A stretch of 64,000 nucleotides of DNA from Pseudolabrys sp. FHR47 (lineage in GTDB: Bacteria; Pseudomonadota; Alphaproteobacteria; Rhizobiales; Xanthobacteraceae). Below are positions 8,453 to 15,979 of this stretch, one piece after another. The notes below the pieces were generated by a model. The model did no database searches, was not told the DNA's origin, and saw only the letters and a program-made list of their open reading frames with translations. The first letter of the stretch is position 1; every line of letters starts with the position of its first letter. The DNA is taken from contig NZ_CP039740.1 in NCBI RefSeq assembly GCF_005153485.1, forward strand, positions 2,421,001 through 2,485,000, in the 5' to 3' direction. The translations under genes and the position numbers were made by a program.

Positions 8453-9585
8453 CGGCTCACCTGACCGGATGTTGCGGCGGCGGGCGCATAGCGCGCCACC
8501 AAATCAAGATCGGGATCGCAGCCGAGCCCCGGCCCTTGCGGCACCTGTACTTTACCGTTCGTTGCCGTCACCCAGGAGCCGAATGGGTTGCCCTCCATTT
8601 CGAGCCAGAGCACCTCGACCAGCGGTCTTTCAATGAGTGCCGCCGTGATGTGCAGCGTCGCGATAAAGCCCGGACCGAAATACGGGCTGTGCGGTGCGAC
8701 CTCGACGCCCTGCGACTGGCAATAGTTGATTACGCGCACCATCTCGCCGACGCCGCCGATCTTGGTCACGCTTGGTTGCGCAACGTCGATCGCACCGGCC
8801 TCGACCAGCGATTTGAAGCCGAACAGTCCGGCCACGTTCTCGCCCGCGGAAATCGGGATGCCGCGTTCACGGACCCTCGCCAGCCCATGACAGTCCTCCG
8901 GCGGCCAGACCGGTTCTTCGAGCCACATCAGGTCGTCATCGGCCAGGGCGTCGGCCATGTCACGCGCCATCGGCACCGACCAGGCGCAATTCACGTCGAG
9001 CATGATGCGCGCGTTGCTGGCGCGCGCGGCCTCTTTCGAAGCCAGCACGGCTTCGCGCGTCGTCTCGTGGAGCTTGATGTGGCGATAGCCGCTGGCGCAG
9101 GCCGCGGCCGTGTTCCGGGCCACCAGGTCCTCCCGGTTACTGTAGGCTAGCAGGCTCGCATAGGCGTCGAGTTCGGTCCGCTGCCCACCGCCGAGAAGCT
9201 GATAGAGCGGCTTGCCACAACGCTTGCCGAGCAGATCCCACAGCGCAATTTCGATGCCGGAAAAGGCAAAGACGAAGGGACCGTTGCGGCCGAGCAGATG
9301 TGTGGCGTGCTGGATGCTTCGAGTCAGGGCATTGATGTCACTGGCGTCGCGTCCAATCACCAGCGGACCGACGATGGTGTCCAGCGCCGCCTTGGTGGCG
9401 GGGATGGCGGCATGTCCGAACGCCTCGCCCCAGCCGACGAGCCCGTCTTCGGTCGTCACCTTGACCAGCAGGATTTCGAGATGCGTCCAGGGCTTACCGG
9501 CGAACAGCGGCGGCGGGCCGCCCATATCGCACGGCAGCGCGACGACGAAGCTCTCGACAGACGTGATCTTCACGGAACTGGCCAT
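8449..9585 (-). CDS. mandelate racemase/muconate lactonizing enzyme family protein (2)
   Basis: A 378-residue enolase-superfamily enzyme and first gene of the minus-strand operon. Metal ligands Asp197 (MLDVN), Glu223 (LEEP) and Glu249 (AGEN), base-region K171-x-H173 (IKLHE) and His299 (APHSPYFGPG). The active-site set differs from the neighbouring paralogue (KxH against KxR), so the two probably act on different compounds or consecutive steps. The start is ATG 9585 with only a weak ribosome-binding site. A divergent LysR gene lies 113 bases away and is the obvious candidate regulator. Confidence 0.85.
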   Translation of the reverse strand: MASSVKITSVESFVVALPCDMGGPPPLFAGKPWTHLEILLVKVTTEDGLVGWGEAFGHAAIPATKAALDTIVGPLVIGRDASDINALTRSIQHATHLLGRNGPFVFAFSGIEIALWDLLGKRCGKPLYQLLGGGQRTELDAYASLLAYSNREDLVARNTAAACASGYRHIKLHETTREAVLASKEAARASNARIMLDVNCAWSVPMARDMADALADDDLMWLEEPVWPPEDCHGLARVRERGIPISAGENVAGLFGFKSLVEAGAIDVAQPSVTKIGGVGEMVRVINYCQSQGVEVAPHSPYFGPGFIATLHITAALIERPLVEVLWLEMEGNPFGSWVTATNGKVQVPQGPGLGCDPDLDLVARYAPAAATSGQVSR

Positions 9586-9657
9586 GATGTGTCGTTCGAT
9601 CCCGCCCTGCTTGGCTTTTCTATCCTTACGGTTCGAACGCTACCGGCGTGTGAGATA

Positions 9658-9671
9658 AGGTCAATTGACCT
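9658..9671. promoter_or_regulatory. perfect palindrome AGGTCAATTGACCT, candidate LysR operator
   Basis: A 14-base perfect palindrome in the 113-base gap between the enolase-superfamily operon (minus) and the LysR gene (plus), 27 bases before the LysR start. It contains the T-N11-A pattern that LysR-type regulators bind. Operator function is inferred from position and symmetry. Confidence 0.5.
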
Positions 9672-9698
9672 CAACTTACATCTATATCAGTATTCCTT

Positions 9699-10595
9699 AT
9701 GTCATTGAGTTTTCGCCAGTTGGAGGTGGTGCGGGCCGTGTCCCGGCATGGCTCGGTCATCGGGGCCGCGAGCGCGCTCGGAATTTCCCAGCCGGCCGTG
9801 AGCATGATGCTGCGCGACTGTACTCGCGCCGCCGGTTTCCCTCTCTTTCTGCGCAAGCAGGGGCGCCTGCAGCCGACCATGGAAACGTCGGCGCTCATGA
9901 CCGACCTCGATCGCATCTTCGACGGCGTCGAGCGCGTCGGCCGCATGCTCGAAGACATGAGGGATACCAAGGTCGGCTCGATCCAGATTGCGGCGACGCC
10001 GACGCTCGCGGAGAACCTGCTGCCGACGGCGGTGGCCGCGTTCAAGCAGAGCCGGCCGCACGTTCAGATCACGATACACACGATGGACAATATCAGTGTC
10101 GTCAACAGCGTGATTGACGAGCACGTTGACTTCGGGCTGGTACTGTCCCCCCTGTCACATTTCGATGCGCAATTATTCGAGCTGTGCTCCGCCGAACTCA
10201 TCTGCGTCGTGCACCCCGACAATCCCCTGGCCACGCGGTCGCAGGTCACGCCGAAGGATCTGGAATCCTACCCGCTCATCTCGTTCAGCCGCAGCCTTCC
10301 GCTCGGCGTCTTGGTCGAGAAGACGTTCCGTGATGCGGGTGTACCGCGCCGCATCACGCTCGAGGTCAACCAGTCGTCTGTCGCTTGCGCGCTCGCGCGA
10401 GCGGGCGCTGGCGTCGCCATTGTCGATCCGTTCTGGCTGATGGACAACCGCGATCACGGTCTCGTACGTCTCAAGGTACGGCCTCGGACGGAAGTGGTCG
10501 CTCAAGTTTTGGTGCCGAAGAATACCACCTTGTCACGCCCGACACGCATCATGATCTCTGCGCTCCGTAAAGCCGCCAAAAGCGCCAAGGTGTAG
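9699..10595 (+). CDS. LysR-family transcriptional regulator
   Basis: A 298-residue regulator. The winged helix-turn-helix is at residues about 4-62 (FRQLEVVRAVSRHGSVIGAA, then SQPAVSMMLRDCT). The effector domain follows from about residue 93 (VGSIQIAATPTLAENLLP). It is transcribed away from the enolase/ABC operon with a shared 113-base promoter region holding a perfect palindrome, so it likely controls that operon and itself. It ends 10 bases from a convergent sugar transferase. ATG 9699 has no clear Shine-Dalgarno; the start is supported by the domain boundary. Confidence 0.9.
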   Translation: MSLSFRQLEVVRAVSRHGSVIGAASALGISQPAVSMMLRDCTRAAGFPLFLRKQGRLQPTMETSALMTDLDRIFDGVERVGRMLEDMRDTKVGSIQIAATPTLAENLLPTAVAAFKQSRPHVQITIHTMDNISVVNSVIDEHVDFGLVLSPLSHFDAQLFELCSAELICVVHPDNPLATRSQVTPKDLESYPLISFSRSLPLGVLVEKTFRDAGVPRRITLEVNQSSVACALARAGAGVAIVDPFWLMDNRDHGLVRLKVRPRTEVVAQVLVPKNTTLSRPTRIMISALRKAAKSAKV

Positions 10596-10605
10596 TTCTC
10601 CGCAG

Positions 10606-11370
10606 TTAGCCACCCGAACCGCGCGTAACCTCGCGAATCACGGTGCGGAGGATAATCTTGATATCGAGCCAGAGTGACCAGGTCGCGATATAGCGTAAGT
10701 CGTAATCAAGCCGTTCGATCGCGGGCAATGCGACGGTCGTTTCACCACGAAAGCCGCTGACTTGCGCAAGCCCGGTAATGCCGGGGCGCATCATGTGACG
10801 CTGGAAATAGTATGGCGTGAGTTGTTCGTAGAGCATGCCGCCCGCCAGCATGCCAGGAACATGCGGGCGCGGCCCGACCAGCGACATATCGCCCTTGAGA
10901 ACGTTTATCAGCTGCGGCAGTTCGTCGAGGCTCGACTTGCGCAGGATACGCCCGATCGGTGTCACGCGTGGATCGTTGCCGACAGTCTGCTGGACGCCGC
11001 GCGCATCGCCGCGATCGGCGTACATCGTGCGGAACTTGAAAATCCAGAACCGGCGATTGTGATAACCGTAGCGCTTCTGCCGGAAGAACACCGGTCCCTT
11101 TGAGGTCACTTTGATAGCGATCGCGATTCCGATGAACAACGGAGCAAATACAACAAGACCGAACAGAGCCCCACTGACATCGATCGCGCGCTTGGTCGCA
11201 AGCATCGCCTGCGATGGCTCAGGAATCGAGCGAACTCCGACATTTGCCGAGCGACGTTTGAACGCGAGCGTGTCTCGCGATCTTGCTCGCCGCAGAAGCG
11301 ATTCGGAACGTTCCAGCGTGGCCGCATTTCCTGCGTGGCGCAGGCGATCAGTCGCAAATGAAAAATTCAT
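10606..11370 (-). CDS. undecaprenyl-phosphate sugar phosphotransferase (ExoY/WcaJ type)
   Basis: A 254-residue initiating enzyme for exopolysaccharide assembly; it moves a sugar-1-phosphate from a UDP-sugar to undecaprenyl phosphate at the inner membrane. One hydrophobic segment at about residues 70-92 ([20 protein letters not shown]), then the family core: [37 protein letters not shown] and [12 protein letters not shown]. It is short, lacking the four-span N-terminus of WcaJ, so it is ExoY-like. ATG 11370 is preferred for AGAGGG upstream. It faces away from the OPX gene across a 400-base intergenic region. Confidence 0.9.
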   Translation of the reverse strand: MNFSFATDRLRHAGNAATLERSESLLRRARSRDTLAFKRRSANVGVRSIPEPSQAMLATKRAIDVSGALFGLVVFAPLFIGIAIAIKVTSKGPVFFRQKRYGYHNRRFWIFKFRTMYADRGDARGVQQTVGNDPRVTPIGRILRKSSLDELPQLINVLKGDMSLVGPRPHVPGMLAGGMLYEQLTPYYFQRHMMRPGITGLAQVSGFRGETTVALPAIERLDYDLRYIATWSLWLDIKIILRTVIREVTRGSGG

Positions 11371-11414
11371 CGCGCCCTCTTCGGTATGTGCAGTGCAACC
11401 AAACTGACGGTGCA

Positions 11415-11425
11415 ATGTGAAAACA
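11415..11425 (+). promoter_or_regulatory. shared motif ATGTGAAAACA (copy 1)
   Basis: An 11-base identical match to 15876-15886. Both copies sit in divergent intergenic regions of the exopolysaccharide locus, and similarity continues weakly downstream (GGC at the same spacing). It is a possible binding site for a common regulator; no regulator gene lies inside the locus. Confidence 0.35.
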
Positions 11426-11449
11426 GTTAGGCAGGCACACGACAGCGAC

Positions 11450-11466
11450 TGACATAATGTGTGTCA
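11450..11466. promoter_or_regulatory. inverted repeat TGACA-N7-TGTCA
   Basis: Five-base arms separated by seven bases, 80 bases upstream of the ExoY-like start and about 300 upstream of the OPX gene. The size suits a dimeric regulator, but five-base arms can arise by chance. Confidence 0.3.
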
Positions 11467-11770
11467 TTTTGTGTGCAGAATGGCTTTGTTGATGCCTCGA
11501 TATCAGGCGGGGTTGCGCCATGGAGGCCGCAAAACGGACCAAGTTTCGATCTTTGCTCAACAAGTGCATTGCTGGGCCTAACGAGTGCAGCGCTTCGCAA
11601 ATGCGCGGCGGCTTCGTGCTGCTCAATTTCTTGGCGTGGGTGATCATCCTCGCGAGCATCAAGTTCCTGACCTAAATTTTTTTGCCAACCTGGAACGAAA
11701 GCGCCATTTTTGCGTTTGCATCGTCAGCCGGGGGAATGTGCGTAACAACTTGTATTGCGTGGGGGCAAAT

Positions 11771-12361
11771 ATGGCTCAGCTGCGTCTCATTCTATTGTGC
11801 GTGTGGCCGACATTCGTTCTGGCGGGGTGCACCGGCGGGCCGGCGACGTATCAGGACACGCAGGCTTCTAGCTACGGCCCGCCTCCGACGCGTGGGACCG
11901 CGGGCCCTTATGTCCTCGGACCGGGCGATAAGGTGCGACTGAAGATCTATGGCGACGCCGACGTGAACGGCGATTATGAGGTGAACAGCGCCGGCTTCGT
12001 TTCGATCCCGCTGGTCGGACAGGTGAAGGCCGCCGGACTGACCACGCCACAACTCGAGAATGCGCTCATGGCCCGCATGCGGGGCAAGGTCGCGAACGAT
12101 CCCAAGGTCAATGTCGAGATCACGACTTATGCGCCCTTCTATGTCCATGGCGAGGTCAAAAAGGCGGGCATATACCCATTCCAGCCAGGTCTTACCGTGG
12201 CGGACGCGATAGCGACGGCCGGCGGCCTCACCTATCGAGCCAACGAGGACAAGGTGCTGCTGCGCCGAGCCGGCTCGAACGAGACAGTAATTGTCCCGGT
12301 CGAAGGCTCAGTCCGCGTCTATCCGGGCGACAATCTACGGGTTGCAGAGCGCTATTTCTAA
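11771..12361 (+). CDS. polysaccharide export lipoprotein (OPX, Wza/KpsD family, short form)
   Basis: A 196-residue outer-membrane polysaccharide export component. The signal MAQLRLILLCVWPTFVLAGC ends in a lipobox (LAGC), giving lipidation at Cys20. The Poly_export domain follows at about residues 45-125 (YVLGPGDKVRLKIYG), then an SLBB domain at about 128-185 (YVHGEVKKAGIYPFQPG). ATG 11771 is preceded by GGGGG. It lacks the large extra domains of Wza, as in short alphaproteobacterial OPX proteins, and would work with the co-polymerase/kinase at 15980-18556 and the beta-barrel encoded next. Confidence 0.92.
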   Translation: MAQLRLILLCVWPTFVLAGCTGGPATYQDTQASSYGPPPTRGTAGPYVLGPGDKVRLKIYGDADVNGDYEVNSAGFVSIPLVGQVKAAGLTTPQLENALMARMRGKVANDPKVNVEITTYAPFYVHGEVKKAGIYPFQPGLTVADAIATAGGLTYRANEDKVLLRRAGSNETVIVPVEGSVRVYPGDNLRVAERYF

Positions 12362-12383
12362 TAGCGCCCACGCGCACCGCTCG

Positions 12384-13748
12384 ATGGCAGCCAAACACAA
12401 ATTATCTCGACCTCTTGCCTGCCTGCTCGGGGGAACGGCTCTTGTCGCGCTTGCCGCGGGAGATGCACAGGCTCAGTTCATTATCGATCCGCCCCGCGAG
12501 ATCGCCCCGCCCTGGAATGCGCTGCGACCACTCGAATCAACGCCGCTTCCGATCCTGTCCGAGCCCGAAACGCGCGATCCCGTGGCGCCTGAGGACACGC
12601 CGGTGCGAACGCGCCTGCGTCCGGAATACGCGCCGCATGGCATTCGCTTTGGTCCTTGGATGTTTCACCCGACGGTGACTGCCGGCGGCTTCTATGACAG
12701 CAACGTCTTTTCCTCCTCGACCGATAAGCAAGCCGATTTTGCCTCGCGCTTCGTCGGCGGCCTGCGCGCGCAGAGCCTGTGGGAGCGGCATTCGCTCGAC
12801 CTGCGGCTCATCGCCGACACCACCACCTATCGAAGAAACACGAGCCTGAACGAGAGCAACGTCGATTTCAGCGCCAATGGCCGCATCGATATCGACCACA
12901 GCACCCAACTGCTCAGCCGCTTTCAGGCGGCCTATCAGCACGATCAGGTCGGCTCTCTCACCTCGCCGACCGGCGCCATCGAGCCGACGCCGTACGGCTT
13001 CTTTTCGGGCGACGTGAGCCTGCGCAAGCAATTCGGCCGCTTCACGGCCTCGGGCGGCGCGCGCGTCGATCGTTACGACTACGGCTCCGTCCTCGCGGCC
13101 AACGGCGCCACGATCAACCAGGATTCACGCGACGGCGAAGTCTACATCGCGCATGGGCGGGTGGATTATGCATCTTCGGAAAAGTCCGCGGTGTTCGCCG
13201 CCTTTGAGCACAACTGGCGGGACTTGCGCGGGACCCCAACCGCCTCTCTGGATTCGAATGGCTATCGGGCCCTCGCCGGCATCAACCTGGAACTAACCCA
13301 TCTGATAAGAGGTGAAATTGCCGCCGGCTATCTGAACCAGAGTTTCGTCTCGGCGACTATTGGCGACATATCCGGACCGACCTACCGCGCGGCCCTCACG
13401 TGGAGCCCGACGCGGCAACTGGATGTACACTTCAAGTCCGAACAGGTGGTCACGACCACGTCCGACACCAGTACGACGGCGGCGCTCGCCACCTCGTTCC
13501 AGCTCGGCGCCGATTACGAAATCCGCCCGAACCTGATCTTCTCGCCGTTGCTGATCTACGAGAAGGACAAGTTCAAGGGCACCCCACGCGACGACAATGT
13601 TTACGCCGCCGAGCTGCGCCTCAAACGCTTGCTCAACAATTGGGCATCGGCCTCAGCCTATTACCGGTACCTGCAGCGCGACAGTAACATCCTGACCAAC
13701 AGCTACGAAAAGCATGTGATCGGGATCAACGCTTCCTTTCAATTCTGA
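12384..13748 (+). CDS. outer-membrane beta-barrel protein of the EPS locus
   Basis: A 454-residue protein with a Sec signal (LACLLGGTALVALAAGDAQAQF). The body has alternating polar/hydrophobic strands, and its end INASFQF finishes with the terminal Phe usual for outer-membrane barrels. It resembles the BBP2/VpsM-like proteins found in export loci, which may form or assist the outer-membrane pore where the OPX protein is short. ATG 12384 is chosen because the signal peptide begins there; the ribosome-binding site is weak. It lies 22 bases behind the OPX gene, and its last 23 bases overlap the convergent glycosyltransferase. Confidence 0.8.
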   Translation: MAAKHKLSRPLACLLGGTALVALAAGDAQAQFIIDPPREIAPPWNALRPLESTPLPILSEPETRDPVAPEDTPVRTRLRPEYAPHGIRFGPWMFHPTVTAGGFYDSNVFSSSTDKQADFASRFVGGLRAQSLWERHSLDLRLIADTTTYRRNTSLNESNVDFSANGRIDIDHSTQLLSRFQAAYQHDQVGSLTSPTGAIEPTPYGFFSGDVSLRKQFGRFTASGGARVDRYDYGSVLAANGATINQDSRDGEVYIAHGRVDYASSEKSAVFAAFEHNWRDLRGTPTASLDSNGYRALAGINLELTHLIRGEIAAGYLNQSFVSATIGDISGPTYRAALTWSPTRQLDVHFKSEQVVTTTSDTSTTAALATSFQLGADYEIRPNLIFSPLLIYEKDKFKGTPRDDNVYAAELRLKRLLNNWASASAYYRYLQRDSNILTNSYEKHVIGINASFQF

Positions 13749-14952
13749 CCGCCTCGGGTGCGGGTGCCGATGGCGACAACCGCTCATAGGCGGCCACATA
13801 TTTGCCCGCCTCTCGCGTCCAGCTGAATGCGTGCTGAGCGAGCCGCGCCGCCTCGTCGGCACAGCGGATGCGCAACACATCGTCCTGCATCAGTGTCGCG
13901 CAGGCGTGCGCCAACTCGGCCGGCGTTTCTCCTTGCGCGTAGACGCCGGCGCCGCCGAGCAGGCGCCGCGTCTCCGTGAGCGGATAGGCAACGCTCGGGA
14001 TGCCAAGCGCGCTGTATTCGAACACCTTGTTCATGCTGATCTTGTCGTTATAGGCATTCACCGGGTCGGGGATGATGCCGATATCGAACGTATTGAGCTG
14101 ACGCAGTAACTCCTTGCCATTCAGATAGCCCGTGAACGTGACGTAATCACTCAGGCCGCGGTTCTCGGCCAGTTTCCGCGCCGAGGCCAGCGCCGGTCCG
14201 TCACCGACCACGACCGCATGAAAATCGTGCAGGTCGTGATCGCGGATGAGGTGGTCAAGCGCCAACACAAGGTGATCGACGCCATCCTGGTCGCCGATCA
14301 CACCGACATAGCCGAGAATGAACTTTTTGCCCCGGTGCAGGCTCGGCTCGGGTGGCAAGCGGTAGATGCGCGACTTGTCCGGAATACTGTAGACGGTGAC
14401 GACGTCCTTGGGATCCTGACCGCCTCGCGTGATCGCCAGATCGCGGTAGGTGTCGTTCGCCGAAATCACCATATCCGCCGACATGAAGGTGAGCCTCTCG
14501 GCCCACAGCAGGACCCGATGGACAATGCCCTTGCGACCGAACTTGGCCTCGAACAATTCGGGGCAAACATCGTGATGGTCGAACACGAAGCGCTTGCCCA
14601 TGAGCTTGAACGGCAGCACCACGAGAAAAATGAGATCCGGCGGATTGCAGGCCTGGATCACAGTAAAGCCGCGCTCGCGCCAGACACGCCACAGCAGCCG
14701 GAACTCATGAAACAGCGCCGCAGCGTATTCGAACAGGAAAGCGAAGCGGCCGCGTGCCTCGACCGGCAGCAGATGGCGGTAAATCGCGATGCCATCGAGT
14801 TCCTCGTAAGTCTCCGGATGACGTTCATTCGTCGGGCAAATGACCGAGACCGTCCAGCCGGCCTGGCGCAGTGCCAGCGCTTCCTGCCAGACCCGGCGGT
14901 CCATCGGCACAGGCAGATTCTCGACGACGATCACACACGACCTATCGATCAT
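13726..14952 (-). CDS. glycosyltransferase, GT4/GT-B type
   Basis: A 408-residue GT-B enzyme likely adding a sugar to the lipid-linked repeat unit on the cytoplasmic face. The N-terminal half carries VVENLPVPMDRRVWQEALAL and the family phrase DHHDVCPE. The C-terminal half has GYVGVIGDQDGVDHL, VVGDGP and the donor-site stretch KVFEYSALGIPSVAYPLTE. ATG 14952 follows AGGAGA. Its 3' end overlaps the convergent beta-barrel gene by 23 bases. It is the second gene of a minus-strand pair with the 284-residue transferase. Donor and acceptor are unknown. Confidence 0.87.
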   Translation of the reverse strand: MIDRSCVIVVENLPVPMDRRVWQEALALRQAGWTVSVICPTNERHPETYEELDGIAIYRHLLPVEARGRFAFLFEYAAALFHEFRLLWRVWRERGFTVIQACNPPDLIFLVVLPFKLMGKRFVFDHHDVCPELFEAKFGRKGIVHRVLLWAERLTFMSADMVISANDTYRDLAITRGGQDPKDVVTVYSIPDKSRIYRLPPEPSLHRGKKFILGYVGVIGDQDGVDHLVLALDHLIRDHDLHDFHAVVVGDGPALASARKLAENRGLSDYVTFTGYLNGKELLRQLNTFDIGIIPDPVNAYNDKISMNKVFEYSALGIPSVAYPLTETRRLLGGAGVYAQGETPAELAHACATLMQDDVLRIRCADEAARLAQHAFSWTREAGKYVAAYERLSPSAPAPEAVRIERKR

Positions 14953-14974
14953 CGGACTTCTCCTGTTTTTGGGT

Positions 14975-15829
14975 TCAAGCAGCGGCGGACTGGCGGGACT
15001 TAAGCGCGGCACTAACCGCCGTGCGGAACGCGGCCACGGGCAGCTGGCGGGTGCCCACCAGCCAGACGCCGACGGCAAGCTTGCGTGCAAACTCGACGCC
15101 GATACGCGGCTGCTGCTTGGCGTGGCGCGCCAACGCGATCAAACCGCCACGATAATATTTGGGCCGCAATTGCGGAGATTTGTCACGATGGCCTATGACG
15201 GCTGCCGGGACATAAAGCGACTGTGCGCTCGACAAATAGGCACGAAGCCCGAATTCGGTGTCCTCCCCGCCTCCATTCACCGTGCCAACGCCAAGACTTT
15301 CGTCGAATACCGGGGCGGAACGCAGCACGCGTCCGCGCACGAACATCGTATTGGACGATATTTCCCGAATAACATCCCGTGCTGACGCCCGTGTGGCGGC
15401 GCCGACATGGACGATCGGAACCGGCGTCGACGAATACTTGCTGAACCACAGGCCGAGCTCCGGCGTGGTTGCGAAAGCATGGGCGACGGACTCAAGAACC
15501 CCAGCGGGATACCAGCAATCGTCGTCCGGGAACCCCACGACAGTTGCGGAATCGATCATGCCATTCGAGATGGCGTAAGACAGCAACAGATTACGCGCCG
15601 CCGACAGCGACAGCGCGTCGGTGGATGGAATCGCCTGCACGAAGGGCGGCAGGCTTTTGCTGAGCGCCCAGTAACGATACTCGGGGCACTTCTGCAGCAA
15701 CAGCAGGATTCTGATTGAAACGCGCTTGTCGAGCACAGTGGCCGCCCTCTCCACACTGCTCACCATCCGCTCGAGCACATCGACACGACCGGACTCGATA
15801 TTCGATGTTGAAATCAGAACAAGTTTCAT
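14975..15829 (-). CDS. glycosyltransferase, GT2-like (GT-A)
   Basis: A 284-residue protein opening with MKLVLISTSN and carrying PDDDCWYPAG near residues 100-109, the metal/nucleotide-sugar DxD signature of GT-A enzymes. FDESLGVG and NGGGEDTEFGLR near 178-192 are typical acceptor/catalytic elements of GT2 proteins. AGGGGCG lies upstream of ATG 15829. It is 22 bases ahead of the GT4 gene on the same strand. Its promoter must lie in the divergent gap shared with the co-polymerase/kinase gene. Confidence 0.82.
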   Translation of the reverse strand: MKLVLISTSNIESGRVDVLERMVSSVERAATVLDKRVSIRILLLLQKCPEYRYWALSKSLPPFVQAIPSTDALSLSAARNLLLSYAISNGMIDSATVVGFPDDDCWYPAGVLESVAHAFATTPELGLWFSKYSSTPVPIVHVGAATRASARDVIREISSNTMFVRGRVLRSAPVFDESLGVGTVNGGGEDTEFGLRAYLSSAQSLYVPAAVIGHRDKSPQLRPKYYRGGLIALARHAKQQPRIGVEFARKLAVGVWLVGTRQLPVAAFRTAVSAALKSRQSAAA

Positions 15830-15875
15830 TTGACGCCCCTCTGATGATCCGCGGCCGCGACAGCATCGGTGCTCT

Positions 15876-15886
15876 ATGTGAAAACA
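15876..15886 (+). promoter_or_regulatory. shared motif ATGTGAAAACA (copy 2)
   Basis: Identical to 11415-11425 and again located between divergent EPS genes, 47 bases upstream of the GT2-like start and about 100 bases upstream of the kinase start. It is a candidate common regulatory site. Confidence 0.35.
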
Positions 15887-15979
15887 TTACGGCGTAGATT
15901 GCAGAGCGATCCAACGAGCACGATGACTCGATGAATCAGTTTGTTCCAATCACGCCATCTGCACATTGGTTCGCCATTT

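Larger units (their letters stand above)
11371..11770. promoter_or_regulatory. 400-base divergent intergenic region of the EPS locus
   Basis: No credible gene is seen. The stretch is less GC-rich than the neighbouring genes and must carry the promoters of the ExoY-like gene (minus) and the OPX lipoprotein (plus). It holds ATGTGAAAACA at 11415-11425, which recurs in the other divergent gap of this locus, a TGACA-N7-TGTCA inverted repeat at 11450-11466, and a run of seven Ts near 11680. Specific -35/-10 boxes could not be assigned with confidence. Confidence 0.5.
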
